Assembly (NCBI GenBank): GCA_943327965.2
Contig: CALPYQ020000040.1
Coordinates: forward strand, 1 to 8,769
Direction of reading: 5' to 3'
DNA length: 8,769 nt
DNA from: Singulisphaera sp. GP187
Lineage (GTDB): Bacteria > Pseudomonadota > Gammaproteobacteria > Burkholderiales > Burkholderiaceae_C
Shown here: piece by piece, positions 5,355 to 8,769 of the stretch
How positions within the stretch are numbered: position 1 is the stretch's first letter
How the letters are laid out: each line of letters starts with the position of its first letter
Notes under the pieces: model-generated
Told to the model about the DNA's origin: nothing
The model's database searches: none
The model's input: only the letters and a program-made list of their open reading frames with translations
Position numbers and translations under genes: made by a program

Positions 5355-5774
5355 TCAGCTGCACAAGGCTTTAATGTCGGCCGGAATGGGAATGGCCTTG
5401 ATGCGATCTGGATCGTCGGGGTGCTTGATGCAAAAAGCTCGGACCTCAGTGCCTTCGCAAAGCACCGTATCGCCGCGCATCACCACATGTTTTTGGGTGA
5501 AAGTTTTCTCACGCCACTCTTGCACACTGGTGTGAATTTGAAGCGTTTCACCGTAGGTGGCTGGGCGAATAAATTTGGTGTTAATTTCTAACAACGGTGT
5601 GCCAATAATGCCGGTGGTTTTGACCAACTCGCGCCAAGGTTGAACGCCGCACTTCACAAAAAAATGAAGCGATGAAGCGTCCATCCATTTAGAAAAATTA
5701 GGAAAGAAGACAATGCCTGCGGGGTCGCAGTCACCGAACATCACTTGAACTTCATAGACAACTGTTTTGCTCAT
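5355..5774 (-). CDS. Acyl-CoA thioesterase, 4-hydroxybenzoyl-CoA thioesterase type
   Basis: This 139-residue single hot-dog-fold protein should hydrolyse an aroyl-CoA to the free acid and CoA. The active-site block FGDCDPAGIVFFPNFSKWMD (residues 13-32) is near identical, as recalled, to that of the Pseudomonas 4-hydroxybenzoyl-CoA thioesterase, including its catalytic aspartate (here D17). Similarity continues through a KCG.PWR segment and GTPL to the C-terminal ending LCS, and the total length also agrees. The start at 5774 gives the usual short beginning; its ribosome site is weak. It lies 17 bases after the SDR gene and 47 before the Bug gene. In this cluster it is the expected last step, releasing vanillate-like or 4-hydroxybenzoate-like acids after thiolytic cleavage. 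Other hot-dog thioesterases of the YbgC/Tol-Pal type share the same fold, but the match to the aroyl type looks better. Confidence 0.9.
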   Translation of the reverse strand: MSKTVVYEVQVMFGDCDPAGIVFFPNFSKWMDASSLHFFVKCGVQPWRELVKTTGIIGTPLLEINTKFIRPATYGETLQIHTSVQEWREKTFTQKHVVMRGDTVLCEGTEVRAFCIKHPDDPDRIKAIPIPADIKALCS

Positions 5775-5791
5775 GGATTTCTTTCGTGCAA

Positions 5792-6556
5792 TTAACGCGG
5801 TGACATGCGCAGTGCACCGTCCAAGCGAATGACTTCGCCGTTCAGGTGGCCATTGCTCACAATGTGCGCCGCCAATTGCGCAAACTCTTCTGGTTTGCCC
5901 AAGCGTGAAGGGAAAGGAATGCTGGCGGCCAAAGAGGCTTGTACGGGTTCAGGCAATGTTTTCAACAAAGGCGTTGCAAAAATACCTGGGGCGATGGTGC
6001 AAACGCGGATGCCATGTTGCGCCAAATCTCGCGCCATTGGCAGCGTCATACCGGCCACGCCTGCTTTGGATGCGCTGTAGGCTTGCTGGCCTACTTGGCC
6101 ATCAAATGCAGCCACAGAAGCTGTGAACACCATGGCGCCGCGTTCGCCGTCTTCCATGGGGTCTAGCTTGGCACAAGCGGCTGCAAATACGCGAGCGGCG
6201 TTGTAGGTGCCTATCAAGTTGACGTTGACGACCTTGGCAAAGTCTTCCAAAGGGGCGGGGTTGCCATCTTTGCCCACGATGCGTTTGGCCGTACCGATAC
6301 CGGCAATTTGCATCAGGATGCGCGCGCCCCCGTGAGCTTTGGCCGCTTCAGCCACTGCATTCTCCATGCTGGCTGCGTTGGTGACATCGCACTGAATGGC
6401 AATGCCGCCAATGTCGGCCGCAACCTTTTGTGCGTTGTCCAAGTTCAAATCGAGCACAGCCACTTTGGCGCCCAGTCGTGCCAATTCACGCGCAGTTGCT
6501 TCACCCAGTCCAGAGCCACCGCCGGTGACCAATGCGCTCATGCCTTGAATGTTCAT
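5792..6556 (-). CDS. SDR-family 3-hydroxyacyl-CoA dehydrogenase (HSD17B10-like)
   Basis: This 254-residue classical short-chain dehydrogenase has the Rossmann motif TGGGSGLG (11-18), NAD-preferring acidic D36 at the end of strand two (VLDLN), and the catalytic set N113, S147, Y160 and K164 (YSASK). The C-terminal half, with PGIFATPLL, PFPSRLG and LNGEVIRLDGALRM, closely resembles type II 3-hydroxyacyl-CoA dehydrogenase (human HSD17B10), as recalled. It would oxidise a 3-hydroxyacyl-CoA to the 3-ketoacyl-CoA for the thiolase encoded just upstream. The NNAG motif reads QIAG at 83-86, an oddity. The start at 6556 is preferred because AGAGGA lies 4 bases upstream; a longer reading frame from 6778 would run through the thiolase gene. 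It is separated from the thiolase gene by 49 AT-rich bases and from the thioesterase gene by 17. Confidence 0.92.
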   Translation of the reverse strand: MNIQGMSALVTGGGSGLGEATARELARLGAKVAVLDLNLDNAQKVAADIGGIAIQCDVTNAASMENAVAEAAKAHGGARILMQIAGIGTAKRIVGKDGNPAPLEDFAKVVNVNLIGTYNAARVFAAACAKLDPMEDGERGAMVFTASVAAFDGQVGQQAYSASKAGVAGMTLPMARDLAQHGIRVCTIAPGIFATPLLKTLPEPVQASLAASIPFPSRLGKPEEFAQLAAHIVSNGHLNGEVIRLDGALRMSPR

Positions 6557-6560
6557 GTTG

Positions 6561-6566
6561 TCCTCT
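6561..6566 (-). promoter_or_regulatory. Shine-Dalgarno AGAGGA deciding the SDR start
   Basis: AGAGGA at 6566-6561 is 4 bases before ATG 6556. It settles the start at the family-typical N-terminus and excludes the 74-residue extension that would overlap the thiolase gene. Confidence 0.65.
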
Positions 6567-6605
6567 TGAATAATTTGGAACGAAATAAATGACAAATAAT
6601 TGTTT

Positions 6606-7853
6606 TCAAATGTTGGGGTTCTCGATGAGCAAGGCAATGCCTTGACCGCCGCCCACACAAGCACTTGAAATGCCATAGCGTTTGCCGCTGCGTGCCAACT
6701 CGCGTGCCAAAGTGATGGTGAGGCGTACACCGGTTGCAGCCAGTGGGTGACCCAATGCAATCGCACCGCCGTTGACATTCAGCAAGCTGAGGTCGAGACC
6801 CAACTCACGGCCGACAGCCAAAGTCTGTGCGCCTTGGGCTTCATTGATTTCAAAGCGGCCAATGTCTGAAAGTTTCAAGCCGGTGCGTGCCAGCAACAAG
6901 CGAATAGCGGGGGCAGGGCCAATGCCCATAATTTCGGGTGGGACGCCGGCCACAGCCGCAGCCACCACGCGCGCCAAAGGTTTTTTGCCATTGGCCTTGG
7001 CATAGGCGCCAGAAGTGACCACGCAAGCCGCAGCCGCATCCACCAACGCTGAACTGTTGCCACCAGTTTGTACGCCACCTTCGTACACAGGGCGCAATTT
7101 GGCCAAAACATCTGCAGGTGAAATTCGGGGGTGCGTGTCATGCGCAACTTCAGTCACTTTGCCTTGCAGCTTAATGCCTCGGGGCTTGTAGCCTTCGAGT
7201 TCAAACTTCTCTGTGATCACAGGCACTATTTCGCCAGCCAAAAATCCGGACTGTTGCGCCGCAACAGCTTTGGCAAATGATTCAGAAGCAAACGCATCCA
7301 CGTCTTCGCGCGAGATGCTGTATTTCTTGGCCAAGTTTTCAGCCGTTTGAATCATGTTGATTCCGGCGGCTGGATCCTTGAGGGCTTCCCACATGTAGTC
7401 TTTGAAGCCAACAGGTGAGCCCAATTTAAAACCTGTTCGGTGATCAAACGCGGCGATGGGGTTGCGTGTCATGCTTTCTGTTCCCACCACCAATGCGGCT
7501 TGCGCAGCACCCGATTGAATGTGCTCACCCGCTTGGCGAAACAGCTCAAAACCTGTGCCGCAAATACGTTGTGCCATGAGGGCAGGCACTTCGACGGGCA
7601 CACCTGCATACAAACCAATATGCCGTGGCAAAAAGAACTGGTCAAAGTCGCCAGGCGCCATATTGCCGGTCAGAACAGAGCCAATGTCTTTGGCCGGAAT
7701 GTCTGCCCGTTTGAGTGCTTCGCGTGCTGCTTTGATGCCCATGTCGGTGGGTGAAACATGGCCCAAAGCACCACAGTAATCCACCATCGGGGTACGAACC
7801 CCCTCGTGCATCCACACGTCTTCGAAGGCGTTGAAAAATCCAGCTTGACTCAT
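6606..7853 (-). CDS. Thiolase family protein (3-ketoacyl-CoA thiolase / acetyl-CoA acyltransferase)
   Basis: This 415-residue protein is a thiolase that would cleave a 3-ketoacyl-CoA to acetyl-CoA and a shortened acyl-CoA. Expected catalytic residues are C98 in RICGTG, N337 of NEA, H369 in NGGAIALGHP and C399 in the SSACVGGGQG segment. It is slightly longer than the usual 390 residues, with about 10 extra N-terminal residues. Two signature motifs depart from the textbook thiolase: NEAQGAQ rather than NEAFAAQ, and GHPLAATG rather than GHPLGASG. This implies a distinct subfamily, perhaps with an altered acyl pocket. The start ATG 7853 lies 16 bases after the ligase stop, with only a weak GAAAGA ribosome site; a longer reading frame to 8117 would overlap the ligase gene. 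In context, a beta-keto-aryl-propanoyl-CoA is the proposed substrate; a fatty acyl substrate is the alternative. Confidence 0.93.
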   Translation of the reverse strand: MSQAGFFNAFEDVWMHEGVRTPMVDYCGALGHVSPTDMGIKAAREALKRADIPAKDIGSVLTGNMAPGDFDQFFLPRHIGLYAGVPVEVPALMAQRICGTGFELFRQAGEHIQSGAAQAALVVGTESMTRNPIAAFDHRTGFKLGSPVGFKDYMWEALKDPAAGINMIQTAENLAKKYSISREDVDAFASESFAKAVAAQQSGFLAGEIVPVITEKFELEGYKPRGIKLQGKVTEVAHDTHPRISPADVLAKLRPVYEGGVQTGGNSSALVDAAAACVVTSGAYAKANGKKPLARVVAAAVAGVPPEIMGIGPAPAIRLLLARTGLKLSDIGRFEINEAQGAQTLAVGRELGLDLSLLNVNGGAIALGHPLAATGVRLTITLARELARSGKRYGISSACVGGGQGIALLIENPNI

Positions 7854-7869
7854 GGTGTGTCTTTCAAAA

Positions 7870-8769
7870 TTAAGCGTTGGGCTTGAGGATGAAGTGCAAT
7901 CGGTCTTCATGCAAAGCAGCCACAGTGTCTGCGCGATGTGACAAAACCGCACGTTGATTGATTGAGCCTTTGTCGGTGATCTCACCCTTGTCGATGGTGG
8001 GCGGCTCGGACAACAAGCACATGCGTGCAATTCGATTGGCACTGCCGGTCGCTGTTTGGGCCAGCTCGTCAATGACCTTTTGAAATTGGGCCAACACAGG
8101 TGCGCTGGCCAATACATCCGCTAAGGGTGCATCGGCTGCTAAACCACTGAGTGCACGCACAGCCGGTGTTGGAAATACCATGGCACCTACTTCTTTCAAG
8201 TTGATGCCTGTCAGCACCACGTCTTGAATGTAAGGCGCACCGGCGGCAATGATCTTGCCTCGCAAAGGGCCCACGCTGACAAACGTACCCGTGGCCAATT
8301 TGAAATCTTCTGCGATTCGGCCATCAAACTTCAAGCCCAAATGCACATCAGTTTCATCGATCCATTTCACGGCATCGCCGGTGCAGAAGAATCCTTCATC
8401 GTCAAAGGCACTTTGAGTTTCTTCGACATTGCGCCAATAGCCGGGTGTGATGTTGGGCCCACGATAGCGCACTTCAGTTTTGCCGCCCATGTCGACCAGC
8501 TTCAATTCCAAGCCAGGTGTGGGTACGCCTAAATCGCCTGCGCGTACATTGGGGTTGGTGACAAAAATGCCGAAGGGCCCCGACTCTGTCATGCCAAGGC
8601 CCGTGCTCATGACAATGCGTTGGCCAATTTCGCGCTCTTGTGATTCGTACAAGCTGTCCCAAATTGGTTGTGCCAAGGCGGCACCTGCGTAGAAAAACAT
8701 TTGTACGCGAGACAGCAATGTCTTGCGCAGCAAGTCGTCAGTTTTCATGGCCAGCGCAATGGCTTCAAA
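7870..8769 (-). CDS. Feruloyl-CoA synthase-like acid:CoA ligase, C-terminal part (cut by window edge)
   Basis: The reading frame is open to the window edge, so only the last 299 residues are seen and the N-terminal part is missing. It is an ANL-superfamily AMP-forming ligase. Visible motifs are the adenylate-binding segment STGLGMTESGP, the GPNITPGYW region, TGD in FFCTGDAVKW, the hinge/core segment FDGRIAEDFKLATGTFVSVG, and near the C-terminus DKGEITDKGSINQRAVL, which should carry the adenylation lysine. The 'GRIAEDFKL.TGT.VSVG' block and the 'ITDKG.INQRAVL' ending are, as recalled, characteristic of feruloyl-CoA synthase rather than acetyl-CoA synthetase. The reaction would be activation of ferulate, 4-coumarate or a related acid with ATP and CoA. 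It is first in the visible run, 16 bases before the thiolase gene. The precise substrate is uncertain. Confidence 0.88.
   Translation of the reverse strand, partial: FEAIALAMKTDDLLRKTLLSRVQMFFYAGAALAQPIWDSLYESQEREIGQRIVMSTGLGMTESGPFGIFVTNPNVRAGDLGVPTPGLELKLVDMGGKTEVRYRGPNITPGYWRNVEETQSAFDDEGFFCTGDAVKWIDETDVHLGLKFDGRIAEDFKLATGTFVSVGPLRGKIIAAGAPYIQDVVLTGINLKEVGAMVFPTPAVRALSGLAADAPLADVLASAPVLAQFQKVIDELAQTATGSANRIARMCLLSEPPTIDKGEITDKGSINQRAVLSHRADTVAALHEDRLHFILKPNA

Noticed and set aside
6561..6597. Internal promoter between thiolase and SDR genes (TTGTCA, 17 bases, TATTCA on the minus strand).
   Set aside because: The -10 match is poor, and the implied transcription start would fall inside or after the SDR ribosome site, leaving no usable leader.
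6557..6778. N-terminal extension of the SDR reading frame to an ATG at 6778.
   Set aside because: It runs through the end of the thiolase gene, while the ATG at 6556 has a good ribosome site and the normal family start.
7854..8117. N-terminal extension of the thiolase reading frame to an ATG at 8117.
   Set aside because: It overlaps the well-supported ligase coding sequence in another frame, and the extension does not resemble a thiolase N-terminus.

Overview
The window comes from a bacterial chromosome. Protein likeness and layout suggest a betaproteobacterium of the order Burkholderiales, plausibly a Comamonadaceae relative with moderate GC. The pointers are an orphan Bug/TctC-type periplasmic receptor, a feruloyl-CoA-synthase-type ligase, and a grpE-like gene next to an FKBP gene. 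The taxonomic placement is inference. All nine genes lie on the minus strand, so transcription runs from high to low coordinates. There is no tRNA, rRNA, insertion sequence, CRISPR array or gene gap above 300 bases.

Region 8769 to 5355 (first transcribed) is a tight run: the C-terminal part of a feruloyl-CoA-synthase-like ligase, a thiolase, an HSD17B10-like short-chain dehydrogenase, and a thioesterase closely resembling 4-hydroxybenzoyl-CoA thioesterase. Gaps are 16 to 49 bases. Read as a pathway, these enzymes activate an aryl-propenoic acid as its CoA thioester, oxidise the 3-hydroxyacyl-CoA, cleave off acetyl-CoA, and hydrolyse the remaining aroyl-CoA to the free benzoic acid. Only the enoyl-CoA hydratase is missing, and it could lie just outside the window. 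This would be a beta-oxidative (thiolytic) route for hydroxycinnamates, unlike the classical Fcs/Ech/Vdh retro-aldol route.

Region 5307 to 2063 holds the Bug-type solute receptor, a hairpin, a large acyl-CoA dehydrogenase (FadE/DmdC-like, with a C-terminal extension) and a MarR-type regulator whose start overlaps the dehydrogenase stop by 16 bases. The receptor may bind the aromatic acid. The dehydrogenase could desaturate a saturated phenylpropanoid side chain. The regulator is a candidate CoA-ester-responsive repressor of the cluster. A fumarylacetoacetate-hydrolase-family gene (839-2029) follows. It probably starts at TTG, and hairpins lie after it.

Region 742 to 1 is different, with housekeeping and protein-folding functions: a small FKBP-type prolyl isomerase, then a gene start that looks like GrpE. 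Between them are two stem-loops and a very good sigma-32 (heat-shock) promoter match whose -10 element sits inside the terminator-like stem-loop of the FKBP gene.
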